A stretch of 64,000 nucleotides of DNA, from assembly GCA_964057225.1 (NCBI GenBank), contig OZ059897.1, positions 4,402,001 through 4,466,000 of the forward strand, written 5' to 3'. A program made the position numbers and the translations under genes. The notes beneath the pieces are model-generated. The model worked only from the letters and a program-made list of their open reading frames with translations. It ran no database searches and was not told the DNA's origin. Below, one piece after another: positions 1-13,168 of the stretch (positions within the stretch are counted from its first letter, which is position 1; every line of letters begins with the position of its first letter). The stretch comes from Auanema rhodensis. Lineage: Eukaryota > Nematoda > Chromadorea > Rhabditida > Rhabditidae.

Positions 1-3000
1 GAAATTATTTAGAAATTTTTCGGGAAAATTTTTGTCACAATGTTTTTGGAAGCAATGTTGAGTGTACATGGGAACTCAGCATACACTAATGCATTATTTT
101 TCAAACGATCATAACTAATTTTTGTATGGAGCGTTTCTCAATGTAGTATAGTGCATTCGATGCGGATTTTTGAGCTGCGTTGATCTGTGTTATCAGATTT
201 GCGCTAGCTTAAAAATGCACCGAGTAATCAACTGATATAGGTTCACACTTATATCCTCGATTTTCACCCTGAAGAATTAATTTTTTCGTTGAATAACATT
301 GTCCATCGTCTTTGCCTTGAGAAAAGAAATTTAAAAACTCCTACTTTTTGTGAAATTATTTAGAAATTTTTCGGGAAAATTTTTGTCACAATGTTTTTGG
401 AAGCAATGTTGAGTGTACATGGGAACTCAGCATACACTAATGCATTATTTTTCAAACGATCATAACTAATTTTTAAATAGAGCGTTTCTTAATGTAGTAT
501 AGTGCATTCGATGCGGATTTTTGAGCTGCGTTGATCTGTGTTATCAGATTTGCGCTAGCTTAAAAATGCACCGAGTAATCAACTGATATATGTTCACACA
601 TATATCCTCGATTTTCACCCTGAAGAAATGATTTTTTCGTTGAAAAACATTGTCCATCGTATTCGTCTTGAAAAAAAGAATCTAAAAACATCTACTTTTT
701 GTGAAATTATTTAGAAATTTTTCGGGAAAATTTTTGTCACAATGTTTTTGGAAGCAATGTTGAGTGTACATGGGAACTCAGCATACACTAATGCATTATT
801 TTTCAAACGATCATAACTAATTTTTGTATGGAGCGTTTCTCAATGTAGTATAGTGCATTCGATGCGGATTTTTAAGCTGCGTTGATCTGTGTTATCAGAT
901 TTGCGCTAGCTTAAAAATGCACCGAGTAATCAACTGATATAGGTTCACACTTATATCCTCGATTTTCACCCTGAAGAATTAATTTTTTCGTTGAATAACG
1001 TTGTCCATCGTCTTTGCCTTGAAAAAAAAAATCTAAAAACTCCTACTTTTTGTGAAATTATTTAGAAATTTTTCGGGAAAATTTTTGTCACAATGTTTTT
1101 GGAAGCAATGTTGAGTGTACATGGGAACTCAGCATACACTAATGCATTATTTTTCAAACGATCATAACTAATTTTTGTATAGAGCGTTTCTCAATGTAGT
1201 ATAGTGCATTCGATGCGGATTTTTAAGCTGCGTCGATCTGTGTTATCAGATTTGAGTTAGCTTAAAAATGCACCGAGATATCAACTGATATATGTTCACA
1301 CTTATATCCTCGATTTTCACCCTGAAGAAATGATTTTTTCGTTGAAAAACATTGTCCATCGTATTCGTCTTGAAAAAAAGAATCTAAAAACATCTACTTT
1401 TTGTGAAATTATTCAGAAAATTTTCGGGAAAATTTTTGTCAAAATGTTTTTGGAAGCAATGTTGAGTGTACATTGGAACTCAACATACACTAATGCATTA
1501 TTTTTCAAACGATCATAACTAATTTTTGTATGGAGCGTTTCTCAATGTAGTATAGTGCATTCGATGCGGATTTTTAAGCTGCGTTGATCTGTGTTATCAG
1601 ATTTGCGCTAGCTTAAAAATGCACCGAGTAATCAACTGATATATGTTCACACTTATATCCTCGATTTTCACCCTGAAGAAATGATTTTTTCGTTGAAAAA
1701 CATTGTCCATCGTATTCGTCTTGAAAAAAAGAATCTAAAAACATCTACTTTTTGTGAAATTATTTAGAAATTTTTCGGGAAAATTTTTGTCACAATGTTT
1801 TTGGAAGCAATGTTGAGTGTACATGGGAACTCAGCATACACTAATGCATTATTTTTCAAACGATCATAACTAATTTTTGTATGGAGCGTTTCTCAATGTA
1901 GTATAGTGCATTCGATGCGGATTTTTAAGCTGCGTTGATCTGTGTTATCAGATTTGCGCTAGCTTAAAAATGCACCGAGTAATCAACTGATATAGGTTCA
2001 CACTTATATCCTCGATTTTCACCCTGAAGAATTAATTTTTTCGTTGAATAACATTGTCCATCGTCTTTGCCTTGAAAAAAGAAATCTAAAAACTCCTACT
2101 TTTCGTGAAATTATTTAGAAATTTTTCGGGAAAATTTTTGTCACAATGTTTTTGGAAGCAATGTTGAGTGTACATGGGAACTCAACATACACTAATGCAT
2201 TATTTTTCAAACGATCATAACTAATTTTTAAATAGAGCGTTTCTTAATGTAGTATAGTGCATTCGATGCGGATTTTTGAGCTGCGTTGATCTGTGTTATC
2301 AGATTTGCGCTAGCTTAAAAATGCACCGAGTAATCAACTGATATATGTTCACACTTATATCCTCGATTTTCACCCTGAAGAAATGATTTTTTCGTTGAAA
2401 AACATTGTCCATCGTATTCGTCTTGAAAAAAAGAATCTAAAAACATCTACTTTTTGTGAAATTATTTAGAAATTTTTCGGGAAAATTTTTGTCAAAATGT
2501 TTTTGGAAGCAATGTTGAGTGTACATGGGAACTCAGCATACACTAATGCATTATTTTTCAAACGATCATAACTAATTTTTGTATGGAGCGTTTCTCAATG
2601 TAGTATAGTGCATTCGATGCGGATTTTTAAGCTGCGTTGATCTGTGTTATCAGATTTGCGCTAGCTTAAAAATGCACCGAGTAATCAACTGATATAGGTT
2701 CACACTTATATCCTCGATTTTCACCCTGAAGAATTAATTTTTTCGTTGAATAACGTTGTCCATCGTCTTTGCCTTGAAAAAAAAAATCTAAAAACTCCTA
2801 CTTTTTGTGAAATTATTTAGAAATTTTTCGGGAAAATTTTTGTCACAATGTTTTTGGAAGCAATGTTGAGTGTACATGGGAACTCAGCATACACTAATGC
2901 ATTATTTTTCAAACGATCATAACTAATTTTTGTATAGAGCGTTTCTCAATGTAGTATAGTGCATTCGATGCGGATTTTTAAGCTGCGTCGATCTGTGTTA

Positions 3001-4816
3001 TCAGATTTGAGTTAGCTTAAAAATGCACCGAGATATCAACTGATATATGTTCACACTTATATCCTCGATTTTCACCCTGAAGAAATGATTTTTTCGTTGA
3101 AAAACATTGTCCATCGTATTCGTCTTGAAAAAAAGAATCTAAAAACATCTACTTTTTGTGAAATTATTCAGAAAATTTTCGGGAAAATTTTTGTCAAAAT
3201 GTTTTTGGAAGCAATGTTGAGTGTACATTGGAACTCAACATACACTAATGCATTATTTTTCAAACGATCATAACTAATTTTTGTATGGAGCGTTTCTCAA
3301 TGTAGTATAGTGCATTCGATGCGGATTTTTAAGCTGCGTTGATCTGTGTTATCAGATTTGCGCTAGCTTAAAAATGCACCGAGTAATCAACTGATATAGG
3401 TTCACACTTATATCCTCGATTTTCACCCTGAAGAATTAATTTTTTCGTTGAATAACATTGTCCATCATCTTTGCCTTGAAAAAAGAAATCTAAAAACTCC
3501 TACTTTTTGTGAAATTATTTAGAAATTTTTCGGGAAAATTTTAGTCACAATGTTTTTGGAAGCAATGTTGAGTGTACATGGGAACTCAGCATACACTAAT
3601 GCATTATTTTTCAAACGATCATAACTAATTTTTGTATGGAGCGTTTCTCAATGTAGTATAGTGCATTCGATGCGGATTTTTAAGCTGCGTTGATCTGTGT
3701 TATCAGATTTGCGCTAGCTTAAAAATGCACCGAGTAATCAACTGATATAGGTTCACACTTATATCCTCGATTTTCACCCTGAAGAATTAATTTTTTCGTT
3801 GAATAACATTGTCCATCGTCTTTGCCTTGAAAAAAGAAATCTAAAAACTCCTACTTTTCGTGAAATTATTTAGAAATTTTTCGGGAAAATTTTTGTCACA
3901 ATGTTTTTGGAAGCAATGTTGAGTGTACATGGGAACTCAACATACACTAATGCATTATTTTTCAAACGATCATAACTAATTTTTAAATAGAGCGTTTCTT
4001 AATGTAGTATAGTGCATTCGATGCGGATTTTTGAGCTGCGTTGATCTGTGTTATCAGATTTGCGCTAGCTTAAAAATGCACCGAGTAATCAACTGATATA
4101 TGTTCACACTTATATCCTCGATTTTCACCCTGAAGAAATGATTTTTTCGTTGAAAAACATTGTCCATCGTATTCGTCTTGAAAAAAAGAATCTAAAAACA
4201 TCTACTTTTTGTGAAATTATTTAGAAATTTTTCGGGAAAATTTTTGTCAAAATGTTTTTGGAAGCAATGTTGAGTGTACATGGGAACTCAGCATACACTA
4301 ATGCATTATTTTTCAAACGATCATAACTAATTTTTGTATGGAGCGTTTCTCAATGTAGTATAGTGCATTCGATGCGGATTTTTAAGCTGCGTTGATCTGT
4401 GTTATCAGATTTGCGCTAGCTTAAAAATGCACCGAGTAATCAACTGATATAGGTTCACACTTATATCCTCGATTTTCACCCTGAAGAATTAATTTTTTCG
4501 TTGAATAACGTTGTCCATCGTCTTTGCCTTGAAAAAAAAAATCTAAAAACTCCTACTTTTTGTGAAATTATTTAGAAATTTTTCGGGAAAATTTTTGTCA
4601 CAATGTTTTTGGAAGCAATGTTGAGTGTACATGGGAACTCAGCATACACTAATGCATTATTTTTCAAACGATCATAACTAATTTTTGTATAGAGCGTTTC
4701 TCAATGTAGTATAGTGCATTCGATGCGGATTTTTAAGCTGCGTCGATCTGTGTTATCAGATTTGAGTTAGCTTGAAAATGCACCGAGATATCAACTGATA
4801 TATGTTCACACTTATA
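1..4816 (+). repeat. Forward satellite block 1
   Basis: About 13.7 monomers in forward orientation, with phase 1 at 277, 628, 979, 1330, 1681, 2032, 2383, 2734, 3085, 3436, 3787, 4138 and 4489. Bases 1-276 are the end of a further monomer. The block ends inside a monomer at phase 328, where the sequence flips to the opposite strand. No length change is seen within it. Confidence 0.97.
277..4816 (+). repeat. Pentameric higher-order repeat, period 1755 bp, about 2.6 copies
   Basis: Private variants recur every 1755 bp. A G in the TTA-head monomer (ataacg instead of ataaca) occurs at 1000, 2755 and 4510. The type A monomers starting at 1330 and 3085 share a T in place of G after the tgtacat word. 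The monomers at 2032 and 3787 share cttttcg in place of the usual cttttTg, and the aaatagagcg variant recurs at the same spacing. Equivalent units start at 277, 2032 and 3787. One member has changed: 1681 has an ATG head where its counterpart 3436 has a TTA head. The third copy is cut by the fold-back near 4816. Confidence 0.9.
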
Positions 4817-5022
4817 ACTCAAATCTGATAACACAGATCGACGCAGCTTAAAAATCCGCATCGAATGCACTATACTACATTGAGAAACGCTCTATACAAA
4901 AATTAGTTATGATCGTTTGAAAAATAATGCATTAGTGTATGCTGAGTTCCCATGTACACTCAACATTGCTTCCAAAAACATTGTGACAAAAATTTTCCCG
5001 AAAAATTTCTAAATAATTTCAC
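4562..5022. repeat. Fold-back junction 1: 208-bp perfect inverted repeat with 45-bp spacer
   Basis: The forward array ends in cacttata (to 4816), and the reverse-orientation array begins with taactcaaatc (from 4815); the two bases TA are shared. The left arm 4562-4769 is a perfect reverse complement of the right arm 4815-5022, with 4770-4814 as an unpaired spacer. The first mismatch is 4561 T against 5023 G. In monomer phase the forward side stops at 328 and the reverse side starts at about 279-281, so 45 bp is not mirrored. The array beyond the arms also pairs imperfectly with its mirror image. Confidence 0.95.
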
Positions 5023-8000
5023 GAAAAGTAGGAGTTTTTAGATTTCTTTTTTCAAGGCAAAGACGATGGACAATGTTATTCAACGAAAAAATTAATTCTT
5101 CAGGGTGAAAATCGAGGATATAAGTGTGAACCTATATCAGTTGATTACTCGGTGCATTTTTAAGCTAGCGCAAATCTGATAACACAGATCGACGCAGCTT
5201 AAAAATCCGCATCGAATGCACTATATTACATTAAGAAACACTCAATACAAAATTTAGTTATGATCGTTTGAAAAATGATGCATTAGTGTATGTTGAGTTT
5301 CCATGTACACTCAACATTGCTTCCAAAAACATTTTGACAAAAATTTTCCCGAAAAATTTCTGAATAATTTCACAAAAAGTAGATGTTTTTAGATTCTTTT
5401 TTTCAAGACGAATACGATGGACAATGTTTTTCAACGAAAAAATCATTTCTTCAGGGTGAAAATCGAGGATATAAGTGTGAACATATATCAGTTGATATCT
5501 CGGTGCATTTTTAAGCTAACTCAAATCTGATAACACAGATCAACGCAGCTCAAAAATCCGCATCGAATGCACTATACTACATTGAGAAACGCTCTATTTA
5601 AAAATTAGTTATGATCGTTTGAAAAATAATGCATTAGTGTATGCTGAGTTCCCATGTACACTCAACATTGCTTCCAAAAACATTGTGACAAAAATTTTCC
5701 CGAAAAATTTCTAAATAATTTCACAAAAAGTAGGAGTTTTTAGATTTCTTTTCTCAAGGCAAAGACGATGGACAATGTTATTCAACGAAAAAATTAATTC
5801 TTCAGGGTGAAAATCGAGGATATAAGTGTGAACCTATATCAGTTGATTACTCGGTGCATTTTTAAGCTAGCGCAAATCTGATAACACAGATCAACGCAGC
5901 TCAAAAATCCGCATCGAATGCACTATACTACATTGAGAAACGCTCCATACAAAAATTAGTTATGATCGTTTGAAAAATAATGCATTAGTGTATGTTGAGT
6001 TCCCATGTACACTCAACATTGCTTCCAAAAACATTTTGACAAAAATTTTCCCGAAAAATTTCTGAATAATTTCACAAAAAGTAGATGTTTTTAGATTCTT
6101 TTTTTCAAGACGAATAGGATGGACAATGTTTTTCAACGAAAAAATAATTTCTTCAGGGTGAAAATCGAGGATATAAGTGTGAACATATATCAGTTGATAT
6201 CTCGGTGCATTTTTAAGCTAACTCAAATCTGATAACACAGATCGACGCAGCTTAAAAATCCGCATCGAATGCACTATACTACATTGAGAAACGCTCTATA
6301 CAAAAATTAGTTATGATCGTTTGAAAAATAATGCATTAGTGTATGCTGAGTTCCCATGTACACTCAACATTGCTTCCAAAAACATTGTGACAAAAATTTT
6401 CCCGAAAAATTTCTAAATAATTTCACAAAAAGTAGATGTTTTTAGATTCCTTTTTTCAAGACGAATACGATGGACAATGTTTTTCAACGAAAAAATCATT
6501 TCTTCAGGGTGAAAATCGAGGATATAAGTGTGAACATATATCAGTTGATATCTCGGTGCATTTTCAAGCTAACTCAAATCTGATAACACAGATCGACGCA
6601 GCTTAAAAATCCGCATCGAATGCACTATACTACATTGAGAAACGCTCTATACAAAAATTAGTTATGATCGTTTGAAAAATAATGCATTAGTGTATGCTGA
6701 GTTCCCATGTACACTCAACATTGCTTCCAAAAACATTGTGACAAAAATTTTCCCGAAAAATTTCTAAATAATTTCACAAAAAGTAGATGTTTTTAGATTC
6801 CTTTTTTCAAGACGAATACGATGGACAATGTTTTTCAACGAAAAAATTAATTCTTCAGGGTGAAAATCGAGGATATAAGTGTGAACATATATCAGTTGAT
6901 ATCTCGGTGCATTTTCAAGCTAACTCAAATCTGATAACACAGATCGACGCAGCTTAAAAATCCGCATCGAATGCACTATACTACATTGAGAAACGCTCTA
7001 TACAAAAATTAGTTATGATCGTTTGAAAAATAATGCATTAGTGTATGCTGAGTTCCCATGTACACTCAACATTGCTTCCAAAAACATTGTGACAAAAATT
7101 TTCCCGAAAAATTTCTAAATAATTTCACGAAAAGTAGGAGTTTTTAGATTTCTTTTTTCAAGGCAAAGACGATGGACAATGTTATTCAACGAAAAAATTA
7201 ATTCTTCAGGGTGAAAATCGAGGATATAAGTGTGAACCTATATCAGTTGATTACTCGGTGCATTTTTAAGCTAGCGCAAATCTGATAACACAGATCGACG
7301 CAGCTTAAAAATCCGCATCGAATGCACTATATTACATTAAGAAACACTCAATACAAAATTTAGTTATGATCGTTTGAAAAATGATGCATTAGTGTATGTT
7401 GAGTTTCCATGTACACTCAACATTGCTTCCAAAAACATTTTGACAAAAATTTTCCCGAAAAATTTCTGAATAATTTCACAAAAAGTAGATGTTTTTAGAT
7501 TCTTTTTTTCAAGACGAATACGATGGACAATGTTTTTCAACGAAAAAATCATTTCTTCAGGGTGAAAATCGAGGATATAAGTGTGAACATATATCAGTTG
7601 ATATCTCGGTGCATTTTTAAGCTAACTCAAATCTGATAACACAGATCAACGCAGCTCAAAAATCCGCATCGAATGCACTATACTACATTGAGAAACGCTC
7701 TATTTAAAAATTAGTTATGATCGTTTGAAAAATAATGCATTAGTGTATGCTGAGTTCCCATGTACACTCAACATTGCTTCCAAAAACATTGTGACAAAAA
7801 TTTTCCCGAAAAATTTCTAAATAATTTCACAAAAAGTAGGAGTTTTTAGATTTCTTTTCTCAAGGCAAAGACGATGGACAATGTTATTCAACGAAAAAAT
7901 TAATTCTTCAGGGTGAAAATCGAGGATATAAGTGTGAACCTATATCAGTTGATTACTCGGTGCATTTTTAAGCTAGCGCAAATCTGATAACACAGATCAA

Positions 8001-11000
8001 CGCAGCTCAAAAATCCGCATCGAATGCACTATACTACATTGAGAAACGCTCTATTTAAAAATTAGTTATGATCGTTTGAAAAATAATGCATTAGTGTATG
8101 CTGAGTTCCCATGTACACTCAACATTGCTTCCAAAAACATTGTGACAAAAATTTTCCCGAAAAATTTCTAAATAATTTCACAAAAAGTAGGAGTTTTTAG
8201 ATTTCTTTTCTCAAGGCAAAGACGATGGACAATGTTATTCAACGAAAAAATTAATTCTTCAGGGTGAAAATCGAGGATATAAGTGTGAACCTATATCAGT
8301 TGATTACTCGGTGCATTTTTAAGCTAGCGCAAATCTGATAACACAGATCAACGCAGCTCAAAAATCCGCATCGAATGCACTATACTACATTGAGAAACGC
8401 TCCATACAAAAATTAGTTATGATCGTTTGAAAAATAATGCATTAGTGTATGTTGAGTTCCCATGTACACTCAACATTGCTTCCAAAAACATTTTGACAAA
8501 AATTTTCCCGAAAAATTTCTGAATAATTTCACAAAAAGTAGATGTTTTTAGATTCTTTTTTTCAAGACGAATAGGATGGACAATGTTTTTCAACGAAAAA
8601 ATAATTTCTTCAGGGTGAAAATCGAGGATATAAGTGTGAACATATATCAGTTGATATCTCGGTGCATTTTTAAGCTAACTCAAATCTGATAACACAGATC
8701 GACGCAGCTTAAAAATCCGCATCGAATGCACTATACTACATTGAGAAACGCTCTATACAAAAATTAGTTATGATCGTTTGAAAAATAATGCATTAGTGTA
8801 TGCTGAGTTCCCATGTACACTCAACATTGCTTCCAAAAACATTGTGACAAAAATTTTCCCGAAAAATTTCTAAATAATTTCACAAAAAGTAGATGTTTTT
8901 AGATTCCTTTTTTCAAGACGAATACGATGGACAATGTTTTTCAACGAAAAAATCATTTCTTCAGGGTGAAAATCGAGGATATAAGTGTGAACATATATCA
9001 GTTGATATCTCGGTGCATTTTCAAGCTAACTCAAATCTGATAACACAGATCGACGCAGCTTAAAAATCCGCATCGAATGCACTATACTACATTGAGAAAC
9101 GCTCTATACAAAAATTAGTTATGATCGTTTGAAAAATAATGCATTAGTGTATGCTGAGTTCCCATGTACACTCAACATTGCTTCCAAAAACATTGTGACA
9201 AAAATTTTCCCGAAAAATTTCTAAATAATTTCACGAAAAGTAGGAGTTTTTAGATATCTTTTTTCAAGGCAAAGACGATGGACAATGTTATTCAACGAAA
9301 AAATTAATTCTTCAGGGTGAAAATCGAGGATATAAGTGTGAACCTATATCAGTTGATTACTCGGTGCATTTTTAAGCTAGCGCAAATCTGATAACACAGA
9401 TCGATGCAGCTTAAAAATCCGCATCGAATGCACTATATTACATTAAGAAACACTCAATACAAAATTTAGTTATGATCGTTTGAAAAATGATGCATTAGTG
9501 TATGTTGAGTTTCCATGTACACTCAACATTGCTTCCAAAAACATTTTGACAAAAATTTTCCCGAAAAATTTCTGAATAATTTCACAAAAAGTAGATGTTT
9601 TTAGATTCTTTTTTTCAAGACGAATACGATGGACAATGTTTTTCAACGAAAAAATCATTTCTTCAGGGTGAAAATCGAGGATATAAGTGTGAACATATAT
9701 CAGTTGATATCTCGGTGCATTTTTAAGCTAACTCAAATCTGATAACACAGATCAACGCAGCTCAAAAATCCGCATCGAATGCACTATACTACATTGAGAA
9801 ACGCTCTATTTAAAAATTAGTTATGATCGTTTGAAAAATAATGCATTAGTGTATGCTGAGTTCCCATGTACACTCAACATTGCTTCCAAAAACATTGTGA
9901 CAAAAATTTTCCCGAAAAATTTCTAAATAATTTCACAAAAAGTAGGAGTTTTTAGATTTCTTTTCTCAAGGCAAAGACGATGGACAATGTTATTCAACGA
10001 AAAAATTAATTCTTCAGGGTGAAAATCGAGGATATAAGTGTGAACCTATATCAGTTGATTACTCGGTGCATTTTTAAGCTAGCGCAAATCTGATAACACA
10101 GATCAACGCAGCTCAAAAATCCGCATCGAATGCACTATACTACATTGAGAAACGCTCCATACAAAAATTAGTTATGATCGTTTGAAAAATAATGCATTAG
10201 TGTATGTTGAGTTCCCATGTACACTCAACATTGCTTCCAAAAACATTTTGACAAAAATTTTCCCGAAAAATTTCTGAATAATTTCACAAAAAGTAGATGT
10301 TTTTAGATTCTTTTTTTCAAGACGAATAGGATGGACAATGTTTTTCAACGAAAAAATAATTTCTTCAGGGTGAAAATCGAGGATATAAGTGTGAACATAT
10401 ATCAGTTGATATCTCGGTGCATTTTTAAGCTAACTCAAATCTGATAACACAGATCGACGCAGCTTAAAAATCCGCATCGAATGCACTATACTACATTGAG
10501 AAACGCTCTATACAAAAATTAGTTATGATCGTTTGAAAAATAATGCATTAGTGTATGCTGAGTTCCCATGTACACTCAACATTGCTTCCAAAAACATTGT
10601 GACAAAAATTTTCCCGAAAAATTTCTAAATAATTTCACAAAAAGTAGATGTTTTTAGATTCCTTTTTTCAAGACGAATACGATGGACAATGTTTTTCAAC
10701 GAAAAAATCATTTCTTCAGGGTGAAAATCGAGGATATAAGTGTGAACATATATCAGTTGATATCTCGGTGCATTTTCAAGCTAACTCAAATCTGATAACA
10801 CAGATCGACGCAGCTTAAAAATCCGCATCGAATGCACTATACTACATTGAGAAACGCTCTATACAAAAATTAGTTATGATCGTTTGAAAAATAATGCATT
10901 AGTGTATGCTGAGTTCCCATGTACACTCAACATTGCTTCCAAAAACATTGTGACAAAAATTTTCCCGAAAAATTTCTAAATAATTTCACGAAAAGTAGGA

Positions 11001-11062
11001 GTTTTTAGATTTCTTTTTTCAAGGCAAAGACGATGGACAATGTTATTCAACGAAAAAATTAA
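4817..11062 (-). repeat. Higher-order repeat B-A-B'-D-C, three copies of 6, 6 and 5 monomers
   Basis: By minus-strand starts, copy 1 is 5095 (B), 5446 (A), 5797 (B'), 6148 (D), 6499 (C), 6850 (hybrid); copy 2 is 7201, 7552, 7903, 8254 (a second B'), 8605 (D), 8956 (C); copy 3 is 9307, 9658, 10009, 10360 (D), 10711 (C). The A members share private changes, including aagaaacactcaatac near 5233, 7339 and 9445. The D members share ataggat near 6114, 8571 and 10327 and an ATG-to-ATT head. The basic unit is 1755 bp; copies 1 and 2 gained one extra monomer at different places. The first B monomer is truncated by the junction. Confidence 0.88.
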
Positions 11063-13168
11063 TTCTTCAGGGTGAAAATCGAGGATATAAGTGTGAACCT
11101 ATATCAGTTGATTACTCGGTGCATTTTTAAGCTAGCGCAAATCTGATAACACAGATCAACGCAGCTTAAAAATCCGCATCGAATGCACTATACTACATTG
11201 AGAAACGCTCCATACAAAAATTAGTTATGATCGTTTGAAAAATAATGCATTAGTGTATGTTGAGTTCCCATGTACACTCAACATTGCTTCCAAAAACATT
11301 TTGACAAAAATTTTCCCGAAAAATTTCTGAATAATTTCACAAAAAGTAGATGTTTTTAGATTCTTTTTTTCAAGACGAATACGATGGACAATGTTTTTCA
11401 ACGAAAAAATCATTTCTTCAGGGTGAAAATCGAGGATATAAGTGTGAACATATATCAGTTGATATCTCGGTGCATTTTTAAGCTAACTCAAATCTGATAA
11501 CACAGATCAACGCAGCTCAAAAATCCGCATCGAATGCACTATACTACATTGAGAAACGCTCTATTTAAAAATTAGTTATGATCGTTTGAAAAATAATGCA
11601 TTAGTGTATGCTGAGTTCCCATGTACACTCAACATTGCTTCCAAAAACATTGTGACAAAAATTTTCCCGAAAAATTTCTAAATAATTTCACAAAAAGTAG
11701 ATGTTTTTAGATTCTTTTTTTCAAGACGAATACGATGGACAATGTTTTTCAACGAAAAAATCATTTCTTCAGGGTGAAAATCGAGGATATAAGTGTGAAC
11801 ATATATCAGTTGATTACTCGGTGCATTTTTAAGCTAACTCAAATCTGATAACACAGATCAACGCAGCTCAAAAATCCGCATCGAATGCACTATACTACAT
11901 TGAGAAACGCTCTATTTAAAAATTAGTTATGATCGTTTGAAAAATAATGCATTAGTGTATGCTGAGTTCCCATGTACACTCAACATTGCTTCCAAAAACA
12001 TTGTGACAAAAATTTTCCCGAAAAATTTCTAAATAATTTCACAAAAAGTAGATGTTTTTAGATTCTTTTTTTCAAGACGAATACGATGGACAATGTTTTT
12101 CAACGAAAAAATCATTTCTTCAGGGTGAAAATCGAGGATATAAGTGTGAACATATATCAGTTGATTACTCGGTGCATTTTTAAGCTAGCGCAAATCTGAT
12201 AACACAGATCAACGCAGCTCAAAAATCCGCATCGAATGCACTATACTACATTAAGAAACGCTCTATTTAAAAATTAGTTATGATCGTTTGAAAAATAATG
12301 CATTAATGTATGCTGAGTTCCCATGTACACTCAACATTGCTTCCAAAAACATTGTGACAAAAATTTTCCCGAAAAATTTCTAAATAATTTCACAAAAAGT
12401 AGGAGTTTTTAAATTTCTTTTCTCAAGGCAAAGACGATGGACAATGTTTTTCAACGAAAAAATCATTTCTTCAGGGTGAAAATCGAGGATATAAGTGTGA
12501 ACATATATCAGTTGATATCTCGGTGCATTTTTAAGCTAACTCAAATCTGATAACACAGATCAACGCAGCTCAAAAATCCGCATCGAATGCACTATACTAC
12601 ATTGAGAAACGCTCTATTTAAAAATTAGTTATGATCGTTTGAAAAATAATGCATTAGTGTATGCTGAGTTCCCATGTACACTCAACATTGCTTCCAAAAA
12701 CATTGTGACAAAAATTTTCCCGAAAAATTTCTAAATAATTTCACAAAAAGTAGATGTTTTTAGATTCTTTTTTTCAAGACGAATACGATGGACAATGTTT
12801 TTCAACGAAAAAATCATTTCTTCAGGGTGAAAATCGAGGATATAAGTGTGAACATATATCAGTTGATTACTCGGTGCATTTTTAAGCTAGCGCAAATCTG
12901 ATAACACAGATCAACGCAGCTCAAAAATCCGCATCGAATGCACTATACTACATTAAGAAACGCTCTATTTAAAAATTAGTTATGATCGTTTGAAAAATAA
13001 TGCATTAGTGTATGCTGAGTTCCCATGTACACTCAACATTGCTTCCAAAAACATTGTGACAAAAATTTTCCCGAAAAATTTCTAAATAATTTCACAAAAA
13101 GTAGGAGTTTTTAAATTTCTTTTCTCAAGGCAAAGACGATGGACAATGTTATTCAACGAAAAAATTAA
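11063..13168 (-). repeat. Locally rearranged stretch with monomer and dimer duplications
   Basis: Six minus-strand monomers (starts 11413, 11764, 12115, 12466, 12817, 13168) separate two pentamer-based zones. 11764 and 12115 are near-identical neighbours. 12466 and 13168, 702 bp apart, share the rare aaattt (for agattt) variant at 12411 and 13113 and a cattaagaaacg variant. 12466 is a hybrid, with an ATG-type head up to about phase 18-20 and type B sequence from phase 34. One tail (about 11811-11845) combines TA at phases 300-301 with the AG class at 277-279, another recombinant. Confidence 0.75.

Noticed and set aside
1330-1518. 62-codon open frames in type A monomers on either strand (for example 1330-1518, 21056-21244, 19649-19837)
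   Set aside because: They are the same satellite segment each time. They stay open only because phase 85 is C, giving CAG where other monomers have TAG. Variants change amino acids freely, and there is no recognisable domain or separate promoter.
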